A DNA stretch of 64,000 nucleotides from Hyphomicrobiales bacterium (GTDB lineage: Bacteria; Pseudomonadota; Alphaproteobacteria; Rhizobiales; Methyloligellaceae), in contig JANQLP010000026.1 of assembly GCA_028280515.1 (NCBI GenBank), positions 25,296-89,295 on the forward strand, in the 5' to 3' direction. The notes beneath the pieces are model-generated. The model worked only from the letters and a program-made list of their open reading frames with translations. It was not told the DNA's origin and ran no database searches. Both the position numbers and the translations under genes were made by a program. Below are positions 8,548-17,537 of the stretch, piece after piece. Numbering within the stretch: the first letter of the stretch is position 1; each line of letters opens with the position of its first letter.

Positions 8548-10848
8548 TTACGATTCGGAATCGATTCCCGTTTTCAAATCAAATGCGCCGAGGTGTTTAA
8601 ACTCGAACCTGACCATTACGGACTCGTTCGGCTCGATATCACGATCGCGGATGAACGTCTCCTCGTAAGTAACTGTCAGGGCGAAACAATCGTCGGCGTA
8701 CTTAAGGCCCAAGGCATCGGAAATGCGTTGCGATCCTTCTATGTCGTAACGCATCCTGCCGACCAGATACCAGTTCTCAACCAGCCGGAGCGTTCCCGAG
8801 CCCTGTACCTCCTCGCGGTCGGTTGGAATGCCAAGCGACGGCTGCGCGTTCAGGTTCGCATAAACGACGCTGCCGGTTGCCGCTCCGTAGCTCGCCGTCG
8901 CCGCCAAGTCGGTCCGGCGAATAGAGAAATCGTCCTCGTCGAACCGCGCCTGCGCGACAAATCCGAAATACCGGATCGGTTGAATGTACAAGCCGGCGAC
9001 ATAGTCCGACGTGTCCGTGCCAAGACCGCTGTCGGTGGTGAAATCGTTATCGCCTGCGATCTGATAGCTCTGTCCGAATACCGCTTGTGCGTATCCGCCG
9101 TCATATCGCTGCAGAGTGTAGCGGACGCCGACATTGGCCCGCGTGCCGCTTTCAATACGGTCGTATCCGGAGAACTTGTCGAGGTCGAACAGCAACGTGT
9201 CGTCGAACACGAGACTGCGCGAGTCCTCGTTCGGCACGTCGAACTGGTCGACGGTCGTGGGCCGCGCGATGATCTGGGCGATCGGTTCGACGACATGGGC
9301 CGCGTTTGCGGTATGGCGAACGAACGGGAAGCGATATTCGATGCCGGCCGACGCGGTGCCGCGCAACGTGGTTCCGCCGGATTCGGCAACGCCCGTCCAC
9401 GGGTCGACAAACGAGGAATTGTCATAGATGTCGCCGCGCGCGGTCGCGAACGGGGTGATGACCTGCCCGCGGCGGTCGATGATCTGCTTGCGCCATTTGA
9501 CCTCGGTGATCAACCGGTTCGAATCCGTGCCGTTGTCGTCACGGGTCAGGCTCATGATGTTGGTGTCGAAACTGAGTTCACCGCCGAGAACCGGATCCGA
9601 GAAAATATAATTGTAGTCGATGATCGGAAGGACGGTTGGTTCGGAATTCGGCGTGTCCGAAAAAGTCAGGCCGCCGAAATGGTATACCCGTGCGTCAAAG
9701 TAATTCCGGTCGCGTTGGCCGATCAGAAAGCCCTCGGAGACCCGGTCCGTCGCTAGGATATTGTCGATGTCATAGAAACGGCGGAACGTATCGTCCGTCT
9801 CTGCCGTGACGTCCCAGCCCCAGGTCCAGTACTCGTTGATCCGGAAGTTGCCGCGCGTATCGATCGAACCGCGGAAATCCCTGTCACTGGTCGAGAAATT
9901 GTTGTCCGGATCCTGCTGATCGATGCCGTAGAGATTGACGTCGTACTGGCCGTTTCGCGTTCTGTGGCGCCAGTTTCCTTTGAACAGGACCCCCTGTTCC
10001 GAAGTGTACATCGGTGCGAACGTGAAGTCGTAGTTCGGCGCAAGCGCGAAGTAGTACGGCGTCTCCGCAACGAAGCCGAGGTCGCTTGAGTTGCCGAAAC
10101 GTGGGATCAGGAAGCCGGACTTGCGCTTCACGGACGGGTCGGCGTGCTTGAAGTAGGGCAGTTTCGCGATCGGTACGCCCCACATCTCGAACGAGGCGTT
10201 CTCATATTCGATCGTCGCCTGCGATTTCTTGTGAATGATCTTCTTGGCCTTGATCTGCCAGGTCGGCGGCTTGTTCGGATTGTCCTCACACGGTTTGCAC
10301 GGTGTGAACACGGCGCTGTTGAAGACCGTCACATCGCCCTTCTGCCGCGTTGCGCTGGCGGCGGCAATCCGGGCGTCCTGCTCTGTGACGATCTTCAGGG
10401 ACTGGATAAAGCCGTCGCGGAAATCATCGGTGAGCGTGAACCGGTTCGATTTGATGAGCGCGCCGGAGGGCTCCTTGATGCGGACATTGCCTTCCGCCCG
10501 CAGGATGTTGTTGCCGCGCTCGTAAATCACCTTGTCGGCGAGCAGGGTGTAGTTGTTGTAATAAATCTCGACATTGCCCTGGGCGATGACCCGGTTGTTC
10601 TGGTTGTCGTAGATCATCTGGTCCGCCTGCAGCAGCATCGGCAGGGTCGAGTCCACTTGCTGGGCGGCGTCGACCGGAGACTGCGCACGGGCGCCCGGCT
10701 GGACTGCTGCATAGGTGAAGCTCGCCACGGATGCGAGCAGAACACGCGCCACCACGGACAGCATGGGCTTGCTGTTCCAGACGTACGTCATCCGGGCAGG
10801 GGTCAGTGCCCGGATCGCAGAGCGCATTTTCTGCCTAAGCTGCTGCAT
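8548..10848 (-). CDS. lptD: LPS-assembly outer-membrane protein LptD
   Basis: About 766 residues. A hydrophobic export segment (VVARVLLASVASFTYAA) is followed by an OstA/LptA-like jellyroll (LQADQMIYDNQNNRVIAQGNVEIYYNN and its repeats). A long C-terminal beta-barrel with many Tyr/Asp-rich strands ends in FEFKHLGAFD. It inserts LPS into the outer leaflet. A Cys pair (PCKPCEDNP) is present in the N-terminal part. The ATG at 10848 lies just after the lptG stop. The gene order lptF-lptG-lptD places most of the LPS export bridge in one unit. Confidence 0.96.
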   Translation of the reverse strand: MQQLRQKMRSAIRALTPARMTYVWNSKPMLSVVARVLLASVASFTYAAVQPGARAQSPVDAAQQVDSTLPMLLQADQMIYDNQNNRVIAQGNVEIYYNNYTLLADKVIYERGNNILRAEGNVRIKEPSGALIKSNRFTLTDDFRDGFIQSLKIVTEQDARIAAASATRQKGDVTVFNSAVFTPCKPCEDNPNKPPTWQIKAKKIIHKKSQATIEYENASFEMWGVPIAKLPYFKHADPSVKRKSGFLIPRFGNSSDLGFVAETPYYFALAPNYDFTFAPMYTSEQGVLFKGNWRHRTRNGQYDVNLYGIDQQDPDNNFSTSDRDFRGSIDTRGNFRINEYWTWGWDVTAETDDTFRRFYDIDNILATDRVSEGFLIGQRDRNYFDARVYHFGGLTFSDTPNSEPTVLPIIDYNYIFSDPVLGGELSFDTNIMSLTRDDNGTDSNRLITEVKWRKQIIDRRGQVITPFATARGDIYDNSSFVDPWTGVAESGGTTLRGTASAGIEYRFPFVRHTANAAHVVEPIAQIIARPTTVDQFDVPNEDSRSLVFDDTLLFDLDKFSGYDRIESGTRANVGVRYTLQRYDGGYAQAVFGQSYQIAGDNDFTTDSGLGTDTSDYVAGLYIQPIRYFGFVAQARFDEDDFSIRRTDLAATASYGAATGSVVYANLNAQPSLGIPTDREEVQGSGTLRLVENWYLVGRMRYDIEGSQRISDALGLKYADDCFALTVTYEETFIRDRDIEPNESVMVRFEFKHLGAFDLKTGIDSES

Positions 10849-10853
10849 CACGG

Positions 10854-11954
10854 TCAGCCGTCCTCCCGATGCAGCAGCACCGTTGCCGCCAGCAAGGTGC
10901 CAATTACCGCAGGTGCCCATGCCGCGACCTCCGGCGCGGCAAGACCCGATCTTCCGATGTTGTGTGAGACCTCCCGGAACATGAAGAACACAAAGCCTGA
11001 ACCCAATCCGATAAGGGCCATGGTCTGAACTTTTCCGAAGCGGAAGGATTGAAGCGAACAGGTTGCGGCGAGCAAGACCATCACCACCATCAGCAGCGGC
11101 AACGACAGCAGGATCTGGTAACGCATCTTGTGCCGCGTGGCCGGAAGCCCGGCCTTGTCGGCAAGATCGATGAAGTCCGGCAGCTCCCAGAACGACACGG
11201 ATGAAACCGTGCCCAGGCTGTCATTCACGTGGGTCGGGGTCAGGTGTGTGCTGACCAGATAGCTTTCGTAAAAGGCCGGCTCGCGTCCCGGCGCGCTCAC
11301 GGTCGCATCTTTGAGGATCCAGTACCCCTTGTGCAGGTCGGCGGATTCTGCCTCGACGCGTTCGGCGAAATTCTTGTCCGCATCGAAATGCCAGATGCTG
11401 ACGCCGCGCAGGGAAAGCCCGCGGTTGCTGACGATGTTCGCATGCATCACGGACTGGCCGTCGACGCCATCCTGCCGCAGCCACGCCCCCGCCGAGCGGG
11501 TGTCGAGGAACGAGGATTCCTTGCCGAAAGCATTCGCATACAAGCGCTCGGAAACACCGCGGGCATAGGAGGACATCGGCGAGAAGATCATCATCATGAA
11601 CAGGCCGATCGCCACGCCGACGAAGATGCCCGGGGCGATGAACTGCCAGACGGACATGCCGGAAGCGCGCGCCACAACGAGTTCGGACTTTCTGCTGAGC
11701 ATCAGCAGCGCGGCAATGGAGCCAATCAACACCGAAAACGGAATGACGATCTCCGTTCTTGCCGGAAGGCGAAGCAGCGAAATCATGACCAACGCTCCGG
11801 CACTCACGGCCGTTCCGTCGTTCTTGCCGGCGCGGCGCAGCAATTCGATCATGTCGGCGAGGAAGATCAGCAGGCCGCAGACCAGCGTGACAGCCAAAAT
11901 GGCTATCAGAAAGCGCCATGAAACGTAGCGCGCAAAAGTCCACCCAGCAGTCAT
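10854..11954 (-). CDS. lptG: LPS export ABC permease LptG
   Basis: A 366-residue inner-membrane permease of the LptB2FG transporter with six predicted membrane segments: three N-terminal (FLIAILAVTLVCGLLIFLAD and following) and three C-terminal. A periplasmic beta-jellyroll domain lies between them. The MSRKSELVVARASGMSVW coupling-helix region is typical of the LptF/LptG family. It overlaps lptF by four bases and is followed directly by lptD. Confidence 0.96.
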   Translation of the reverse strand: MTAGWTFARYVSWRFLIAILAVTLVCGLLIFLADMIELLRRAGKNDGTAVSAGALVMISLLRLPARTEIVIPFSVLIGSIAALLMLSRKSELVVARASGMSVWQFIAPGIFVGVAIGLFMMMIFSPMSSYARGVSERLYANAFGKESSFLDTRSAGAWLRQDGVDGQSVMHANIVSNRGLSLRGVSIWHFDADKNFAERVEAESADLHKGYWILKDATVSAPGREPAFYESYLVSTHLTPTHVNDSLGTVSSVSFWELPDFIDLADKAGLPATRHKMRYQILLSLPLLMVVMVLLAATCSLQSFRFGKVQTMALIGLGSGFVFFMFREVSHNIGRSGLAAPEVAAWAPAVIGTLLAATVLLHREDG

Positions 11955-13156
11955 CCCACGCGTCCGCCGTTGCTTTCGGTCTTAACCCCCATCACGGCCA
12001 TGAATTTATTGTTGAAGTTCTGGAGCTTGCCCGACGCGTCCAGATTGATTCTCAGCCGTGTATAGGGTGCCATTCTAACGGTTGCCGTGAAGCCTGCAAT
12101 GATAATCGCACCGATCGGAATGCCGTAAACGAGCACGATTGCGGCGGGATTCAGGGCAAGTAAATTCGTTGCTGTGACCCCGCCTGCGCGGAGCAGAACC
12201 GCGGTGCCGAAGGCCAGCGCCACAGAGGACCATCGATTCTCCCGAACGGTCTTCGGATTCCCCATAAAATTCAGCACAATCATCACGTAGACGATCGGGT
12301 AAAGCGCTGTGGAGAACCTTTCGTGTAACTCGGCGCGGAACCGCCCGGGCGCGCGCGCATAGTGCGGATTACTGGTATCCGGGTTGATCAGCTCCGAGGG
12401 ATAGAGTTCGCTGCGCCGCAGGCTGCCCGCTTCCGACTTGGGACCGTACTGGGTGATGTCGAAGATGTATTGCTCAAATGCAACAATCTGAACGCTATCG
12501 TCCTTCTTGCCGCGCTCCTGACGGTGGATGTGACCATCCCGCATGATCATGTAGGACCCGTCATCGTTGGTAATGATCTGGCCGCGGTCGGCGAGGTAGG
12601 TCATGGCCAGGTTCGCGTCGCGGGTATCGTGGATGATCAGACCGATGAGTTCGCCATTCAATGCGCGATCGCGGATATGGAAGGTCAGGCCGTTCTCCGG
12701 TCCCGAGAACCGGCCCGGTTGAAGCACTTGCGCGATCAGATCCGTGCGGACCTGATTGATGTGCGAACGCAGCTCCCGCAGACTTGCCGGGGTTACGAAC
12801 AGGTTGAAAATCAGCAGGACCACGGCGAGCAGGCCGGCGAGCGCCAGACTCGGATATGCGAACCGCCAGATCGGGGCACCGGCTGCCGACATGATGATAA
12901 GCTCGCTGTCGCCATTCAGCCGGTCGAACGTGTACAGGCAGGCGACGAGCAGTGCGATCGGAGCGATGATGGCGACGAGCGCCGGAAGGGCGAGCGTCGT
13001 CATCTTCAGAAGCAGGACGAACGACTGCCCCTGGGTCGTCAGCAGCTCGAGCTTGGCGAGTGCGCTGGCGAGCCAGACGATCGTCGTCAACGTCGCCAAA
13101 ATCAGCAAAAAGCTGCTTGCAAGCTGACGAAAAAGATAGCGGCTGAAAAGGTCCAT
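11951..13156 (-). CDS. lptF: LPS export ABC permease LptF
   Basis: About 401 residues, partner of LptG in the LPS export transporter. The start MDLFSRYLFRQLASSFLLIL is typical of the family, so the internal ATG at 13156 is chosen over an upstream in-frame codon. The segment NGDSELIIMSAAGAPIWRFAYP is the coupling helix that meets the LptB ATPase. Six membrane segments flank a periplasmic domain. It is first in the leftward operon and divergent from pepA across a 269-base control region with an inverted repeat. Confidence 0.95.
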   Translation of the reverse strand: MDLFSRYLFRQLASSFLLILATLTTIVWLASALAKLELLTTQGQSFVLLLKMTTLALPALVAIIAPIALLVACLYTFDRLNGDSELIIMSAAGAPIWRFAYPSLALAGLLAVVLLIFNLFVTPASLRELRSHINQVRTDLIAQVLQPGRFSGPENGLTFHIRDRALNGELIGLIIHDTRDANLAMTYLADRGQIITNDDGSYMIMRDGHIHRQERGKKDDSVQIVAFEQYIFDITQYGPKSEAGSLRRSELYPSELINPDTSNPHYARAPGRFRAELHERFSTALYPIVYVMIVLNFMGNPKTVRENRWSSVALAFGTAVLLRAGGVTATNLLALNPAAIVLVYGIPIGAIIIAGFTATVRMAPYTRLRINLDASGKLQNFNNKFMAVMGVKTESNGGRVG

Positions 13157-13245
13157 GACAGACCCGACAAGCTCCCCGTCAATTCGTCCGGACCCCACCT
13201 ATTTTTCCCCAAGGCTCCGGAGCGTCATGTGTATGTTGTAATTGA

Positions 13246-13275
13246 AATTTCCACCATGCCAACATGGCGGAAATT
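13246..13275. repeat. Inverted repeat between lptF and pepA
   Basis: Two 13-base arms (AATTTCCACCATG and CATGGCGGAAATT) separated by CCAA pair at 12 of 13 positions. The repeat sits between the divergent lptF and pepA genes, about 90 bases before lptF and 150 bases before pepA. It may be an operator for a dimeric regulator or an mRNA hairpin; the function is unknown. Confidence 0.6.
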
Positions 13276-13425
13276 CGACCGGAAATTGGGGGGTATTGCC
13301 TTCGCGGCCAACACTATTTAGTTACCGGCAAGAACCGAATTTTCTTCATCCGTCCGGCCCGGCCCGCCGACCCGCATCGTCTGTCAGTAAAGGCCGGTCC
13401 GGCCGCACGCCAAAAAGGCCTTCTC

Positions 13426-14952
13426 ATGAGCAAACCAACAGCCGTTTCTTTTGCCGATATTGCACTGCCGAAACAGGGCGTCGCCGTTCTTCTGGCGGAA
13501 GAGGGACCGACCCTGTCGCCGGCCGGAAAAGCACTGGACAAAGCCAGTGGCGAAACTTTAACAAAGGCATTTAAAGAGCGGAAATTCAAGGGAAAAAAGA
13601 AGTCTTCGCTCGATCTTATAGTGCCAGGCGACTCCGGCCTTTCGCGGGTGCTCATTATCGGTGTCGGCGCGCTGAAGGACTATACCGAGAACGACTGGGT
13701 AAACCTTGGCGGTGCGATCAGAGGCAAGCTTTCGGGGCGTGATGGTCCCAATGCGACAATCATCCTCGAACGCCCGAAGCGCCCCCATGCGGTGACCCCG
13801 GAGCAGGCGGCCGACGTCGGTCTGGGCGCGATGATGCGTGGTTACAAGTTCGACAAATACAAGACGAAATCGGCAAAAAAAGATGACGAGCGTGGCAATA
13901 ATGACACGGACCTGAACCGGCTCACCATTCAGTGCGCCAAGGCCGCGACGGCACGGCGCCGCTTCGCCGGCGACAGGGCGGTCGGGGAGGGAATCAATGT
14001 CGCCCGCGATCTTGTCAACGAGCCGGCGAATATCCTCGGCCCCAAGGAGTTCGCCGACCGTGCCAAGGCGCTGACCAAACTCGGCGTCAAGGTCCACGTG
14101 CTTGACGAGAAGGCCATGGGCAAGAAGGGTATGGAGGCACTTCTGGCCGTGGGGCAGGGGAGTGAGCGCCCCAGCTACATGGCGGTGATGGAATGGAAGG
14201 GTGCGAAGGACAAGAACCGAAATCCGGTCGCCATTGTGGGGAAGGGGGTTACCTTCGATACCGGCGGTATTTCCATCAAGCCCGCCGCCGGCATGGGCGA
14301 CATGAAGGGCGACATGGCCGGCGCGGCCTGCGTGGTCGGACTTATGCACGCGCTTGCCGCGCGCAAGGCAAAGGTTAATGCGGTGGGGCTGATCGGACTC
14401 GTTGAAAACATGCCGAGCGGAAACGCCACACGTCCCGGCGACATCGTGCGTTCGATGTCCGGCCAGACCGTCGAAATCCTTAACACCGACGCCGAGGGGC
14501 GGCTCGTGCTGGCCGATGTGCTCTGGTATGCCCAGGAGACGTACAAGCCGAAATGGGTCGTGAACCTTGCGACGCTGACAGGCGCCATTCTCGTCGCGCT
14601 CGGCAACGAGCATGCGGGGCTGTTCTCGAACGACGACAAGCTCAGCGACAGACTGTCCAAGGCAGGGAAGGAGACCGGCGAAAAAGTCTGGCGCCTGCCG
14701 CTCGGGCCCAAGTACGACGAGTTGATCAAATCCGATGTTGCCGACATGAAGAACATCGGCGGACGGTGGGGCGGCTCGATCACCGCTGCCCAATTCCTGC
14801 AGCGGTTCATCAAAGAGGGGACACCCTGGGCGCATCTCGATATTGCCGGCACAGGCATGGGGTCGCCGAAGACGGAGATCAATCAGAGCTGGGGCTCGGG
14901 CTTCGGCGTGCGGTTGCTGAACCGCCTCATTGCCGAAGCCGACGAGGGCTGA
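13426..14952 (+). CDS. pepA: Cytosol (leucyl) aminopeptidase
   Basis: A 508-residue M17 metallopeptidase that removes N-terminal amino acids. The metal and catalytic residues lie in [25 protein letters not shown] and the [14 protein letters not shown] signature. The start at MSKPTAVSF is chosen because the upstream in-frame extension has no family counterpart. In E. coli PepA also serves as an accessory DNA-binding factor in Xer recombination at plasmid cer sites. Here it ends about 60 bases from the dif site, which may be coincidence. Confidence 0.96.
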   Translation: MSKPTAVSFADIALPKQGVAVLLAEEGPTLSPAGKALDKASGETLTKAFKERKFKGKKKSSLDLIVPGDSGLSRVLIIGVGALKDYTENDWVNLGGAIRGKLSGRDGPNATIILERPKRPHAVTPEQAADVGLGAMMRGYKFDKYKTKSAKKDDERGNNDTDLNRLTIQCAKAATARRRFAGDRAVGEGINVARDLVNEPANILGPKEFADRAKALTKLGVKVHVLDEKAMGKKGMEALLAVGQGSERPSYMAVMEWKGAKDKNRNPVAIVGKGVTFDTGGISIKPAAGMGDMKGDMAGAACVVGLMHALAARKAKVNAVGLIGLVENMPSGNATRPGDIVRSMSGQTVEILNTDAEGRLVLADVLWYAQETYKPKWVVNLATLTGAILVALGNEHAGLFSNDDKLSDRLSKAGKETGEKVWRLPLGPKYDELIKSDVADMKNIGGRWGGSITAAQFLQRFIKEGTPWAHLDIAGTGMGSPKTEINQSWGSGFGVRLLNRLIAEADEG

Positions 14953-15013
14953 GGGGGCTCGTGTCGAGTGCCGTGCCATTCTCGCGCGCGCAGCAAACAC
15001 GCAAACATATCCA

Positions 15014-15041
15014 ATTTGACATAATATACATTATGCGAATT
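15014..15041. other. dif: Chromosomal dif site / attL of the prophage
   Basis: Read on the minus strand, the 28 bases have the layout XerC arm (11), central hexamer TGTATA (6), XerD arm TTATGTCAAAT (11). They match E. coli dif at about 24 of 28 positions, including the whole central region and 10 of 11 bases of the XerD arm. The central hexamer and XerC arm recur at the far prophage end, whereas the XerD arm is found only here. This is therefore the complete, probably functional site, regenerated by integration. Confidence 0.88.
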
Positions 15042-15177
15042 GGGGCTTGACAAATTAAGTGTGAGATCAACCCGTTAACGATCTTACAAACGACTGCGTG
15101 CAAAATAATTAATGCACCCCCGCCTCGCATCATCCCGGTGCAGTAAAAAATGGCCGATCTACTGGGATGTTGCGACC

Positions 15178-15624
15178 ATGGACCCCTACACCAAAGAAAA
15201 GATCGCCCTCGCCGATGCGCTCGAAAATGCCGTCGTCCTCCTTCGCAGCGAAGCCAAACGCCTCAAACTGATCGCCGAAGCGCACCGCAAATCAGCCGCC
15301 AACTGGGAACGTCTGAACCGCCACGTCTCGACCGCCCCGCACCTTGTCGAATGGCTGAAGGCCTGCGGCTCGAACGACCCCATCACACAGGCGGCGGAAA
15401 TGCTCGACACAACGCCCGAGTTCGTCGAATCGCATTATGGTCACTTCACCAAGGCGCAAGCTGGCCGTGAGCGCCGTCAGCGCAACCGGGAGATCGTCCG
15501 CCTTGCGAGGCGCGGCCACACCAACCGCCACATTGCCGCGCGCATGGACGTGTCTGTGAGCACCGTCAAGCGCGTGCTGAAGCAGGCCGATCTGGGCCGA
15601 TACGCCAAAGGTCGCTGCCCATAA
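15178..15624 (+). CDS. HTH protein with integrase-C-terminus-like segment
   Basis: A 148-residue basic protein next to attL. Residues ~103-135 (REIVRLARRGHTNRHIAARM and on) form a helix-turn-helix of the invertase/LuxR type. Residues ~72-91 (AEMLDTTPEFVESHYGHFT) resemble the end of phage tyrosine recombinases, where the Tyr before GH is catalytic. No Arg/His catalytic box is visible, so it is not a complete integrase. It could be a directionality or transcription factor built from an integrase remnant. The start at 15178 (MDPYTKEKIA) is preferred; an ATG at 15112 is in frame. Confidence 0.7.
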   Translation: MDPYTKEKIALADALENAVVLLRSEAKRLKLIAEAHRKSAANWERLNRHVSTAPHLVEWLKACGSNDPITQAAEMLDTTPEFVESHYGHFTKAQAGRERRQRNREIVRLARRGHTNRHIAARMDVSVSTVKRVLKQADLGRYAKGRCP

Positions 15625-15634
15625 GGAGGCAAAA

Positions 15635-16090
15635 ATGGATCTATTGAACACGGTCCTAGGCGGGATAATCGGCGGCCTTATAACAGTCGCTGGTGTCTAT
15701 ATTGCGTGGATGCTCAACTCAAAACATGCAATGCGAATGGCGGTGATCGAGAAACGGTTCCAAGCCCACCAAGAACTCTATGCGCGGTTGTCACGGCTTG
15801 CTGCCACAGAGGGTTTAGATGACACTAAAGGTGCTTTGAAGCAGTTAGACGAGCTAACAGATTGGTGGGTTCACAACTGCCTTTATGTTGACGACACTGC
15901 GGCGCAGGCAACCATCGACGCCCTCGGAGAACTCTACCTAAATTCAGGAGGTGTAGGAGCCTCTGAACTAACGCCTGACGAAAAATCTGAAAGATTGACC
16001 AGCGTACTCAGCGCAATTCTTCGCTGTGCTGCGTTGCCTGACATGAACCAAGAAGTCTCCATCTGGCGATTGTTGAAACCGGAAAGGTAA
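15635..16090 (+). CDS. Small membrane-anchored protein of unknown function
   Basis: A 151-residue protein with one N-terminal membrane segment (VLGGIIGGLITVAGVYIAWML) and a soluble helical remainder. A strong ribosome binding site (AAGGAGG) lies just before the ATG. It follows the HTH gene by 10 bases. Base composition is clearly more AT-rich than the neighbouring prophage genes, suggesting separate acquisition. Its place at the prophage edge, opposite in direction to the late operon, fits a lysogenic-conversion or exclusion gene, but no family was recognised. Confidence 0.75.
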   Translation: MDLLNTVLGGIIGGLITVAGVYIAWMLNSKHAMRMAVIEKRFQAHQELYARLSRLAATEGLDDTKGALKQLDELTDWWVHNCLYVDDTAAQATIDALGELYLNSGGVGASELTPDEKSERLTSVLSAILRCAALPDMNQEVSIWRLLKPER

Positions 16091-16102
16091 CGGCGTTCTC
16101 TT

Positions 16103-16114
16103 ACTCGGCCGAGT
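16103..16114. terminator. Possible bidirectional terminator between convergent genes
   Basis: The 12-base palindrome ACTCGGCCGAGT is followed by GATTTT. It lies in the 41-base gap between the rightward gene ending at 16090 and the leftward late operon ending at 16132. The stem is short, so termination strength is uncertain. Confidence 0.35.
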
Positions 16115-16131
16115 GATTTTGCGGAGTCCGC

Positions 16132-16467
16132 TTAACGCTGGCCGGGAGGCCGGAAGTCCGGCGCGGCCTGCTGTTGCGGTGTCGTCTGCGGCTGCGCCCC
16201 CTGCCCGCGCTCATCGGCGTTCCGGTCCGCCTTGTCCTTCTTCAGCACGGCGACGATGGCCGGAAGCACCACGATCAGAAACCCGATCCAGTTGCCCGAC
16301 AGAGCGGCGGGGAGCGCCTCATAGACGGCCCTCAGAAGCGGATCGATGTCATAGGCCGTCAGCTGATTGAGGAACAGGCCGATGACGCTGATACCGGCCC
16401 ATGTGGACCCTTCGGACCCGCGCGCGCGCAGGAACCGGAACAGCATTTTGAAGACGGGAATTTTCAT
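16132..16467 (-). CDS. Holin-like phage membrane protein
   Basis: A 111-residue protein with two hydrophobic segments (GISVIGLFLNQLTAY and NWIGFLIVVLPAIVAVL) and a hydrophilic Gln/Pro-rich tail. It is the last gene of the late operon, shortly after the SleB-type hydrolase, so a role in membrane permeabilisation is likely. It overlaps the preceding gene by four bases. The family assignment rests on topology and context, not on a specific motif. Confidence 0.65.
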   Translation of the reverse strand: MKIPVFKMLFRFLRARGSEGSTWAGISVIGLFLNQLTAYDIDPLLRAVYEALPAALSGNWIGFLIVVLPAIVAVLKKDKADRNADERGQGAQPQTTPQQQAAPDFRPPGQR

Positions 16468-16664
16468 CTGCCTACCTCCGCCCGGCGCTGCGCCGGGATC
16501 ACGAATTGCGTCAGCATGTCGATACGGGCATCCATCGTGGCGATCTTCTTGCCCTGATCGTTGACCTCATAGAGCGTCCAACCGAGCAAGCCGACGACGA
16601 CGGTGCACCACGCCGCGAGCGCGACACTGACAACGGACTGCACGAGCCAATCGGGAATGCTCAT
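16464..16664 (-). CDS. Small single-span phage protein with coiled-coil tail
   Basis: A 66-residue protein starting MSIPDWLVQSV, with one membrane segment (VALAAWCTVVVGLLGWTLY) and a helical tail (GKKIATMDARIDMLTQFV). The ATG overlaps the upstream stop in TGATG, which selects this start. The position between hydrolase and holin-like genes suggests a lysis function such as a spanin-like or antiholin protein. No lipobox was seen. Confidence 0.65.
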   Translation of the reverse strand: MSIPDWLVQSVVSVALAAWCTVVVGLLGWTLYEVNDQGKKIATMDARIDMLTQFVIPAQRRAEVGR

Positions 16665-16816
16665 CAGATCACCTTGAGCGCCTTTCCCGCGACATAGACG
16701 CCGCCGCCGATGGCGGCCCACTTCGCGATGACCGCCAGCTGCCCCAAGCCCTCTTCTCCGGCTTTGAGTGCAATCGCTGTGAGACCGATACCGACGAGCA
16801 GTGGAACAGCTGGCAT
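16664..16816 (-). CDS. Tiny two-span phage membrane protein
   Basis: A 50-residue protein (MPAVPLLVGIGLTAIALKAG at the start) that is almost entirely hydrophobic, with two short membrane segments separated by a polar turn. Its ATG is a few bases beyond the end of the SleB-type hydrolase gene, and its stop overlaps the next start. It may be a virion membrane protein or part of the lysis set. Confidence 0.6.
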   Translation of the reverse strand: MPAVPLLVGIGLTAIALKAGEEGLGQLAVIAKWAAIGGGVYVAGKALKVI

Positions 16817-16820
16817 GACA

Positions 16821-17537
16821 TCACCCCACGAGAAAACGGTGCCCGCCGATCCGGCGCGCGAAGCGCATCGCGAACGACCAGTCGGGCGGTGCAATGGTGT
16901 CGGCATAGAAATGGTTCGCCCCGCCCGTGGGATCGCTCAGACGGCCCGACACGGCATCTTCAGCGATGCTCAAGGCTTGGCGAAAACTGCTATCGCTCTC
17001 ATTGACGGCGAGCGCCTTTGGCCGGTTCGGGTCATCGGCATTCCATGTCGAGAACTGGAGCGGTTGCAGCGCCACGTCAGCAGGCGCGGACGGCCAGCGT
17101 GGATCGCTCGAGCGGTTCATGATGACGGCGGCGACGGCGCGCATCCCGCTCACCCCGTCCCCCCTCGCCTCGCCCCAGATCGTCCGCGCGACGATATCGA
17201 CATCGTGCGAGCGGCCCGGCGACGGCGCAGGCGTGGTGGTTGTGGCGAAGGACGGCGCACCGCGCCCGGCATCGAACAGGCTGGACCCGAACAGCCTGTC
17301 AAAGAAGCCCGCCGCCGTACGTACGGGCGCAGCACTTGTCGTGGTCCGCGAGGGCGCGAAGAACGGCGCGGGTTGCGGCGTGACAGGCCCGAGCGCGCGG
17401 AAGCGGTCAGCGGCGGACGGACCGCCAAAGAAGTCGTCAGACGGCCCCGTGGCGGCCTCGACCCGGCTCACGGCATTGACGGCCAGATAACCGGCGCCGG
17501 CGAGCAGCGCGAAACCTATGACGTGCGAGAGCGCCAT
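16821..17537 (-). CDS. SleB-type cell wall hydrolase (phage lysin)
   Basis: A 238-residue protein. An N-terminal hydrophobic segment (VIGFALLAGAGYLAVNAV) anchors or exports it, followed by a Pro/Thr-rich linker of about 90 residues. The C-terminal hydrolase domain (residues ~110-238) carries family motifs: VARTIWGEARGDG with the catalytic Glu, AVAAVIMNR, QFSTWN and GANHFYAD. It should cut peptidoglycan for host lysis or genome entry. The membrane anchor suggests it could be a virion component, as in other membrane-containing phages. It overlaps the upstream gene by one base. Confidence 0.9.
   Translation of the reverse strand: MALSHVIGFALLAGAGYLAVNAVSRVEAATGPSDDFFGGPSAADRFRALGPVTPQPAPFFAPSRTTTSAAPVRTAAGFFDRLFGSSLFDAGRGAPSFATTTTPAPSPGRSHDVDIVARTIWGEARGDGVSGMRAVAAVIMNRSSDPRWPSAPADVALQPLQFSTWNADDPNRPKALAVNESDSSFRQALSIAEDAVSGRLSDPTGGANHFYADTIAPPDWSFAMRFARRIGGHRFLVG
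17315..17326. repeat. CCGTACGTACGG palindrome, copy 1
   Basis: A perfect 12-base palindrome inside the hydrolase gene. The same 12 bases occur at 18456-18467, an extended form at 20635-20652 and a one-mismatch form at 20701-20712, all within the prophage. I noticed no copy in the host parts of the window. Confidence 0.6.

Noticed and set aside
13558..15000. Leftward 480-codon frame opposite pepA
   Set aside because: Shadow of pepA caused by high third-position GC; the composition is unlike a real protein.
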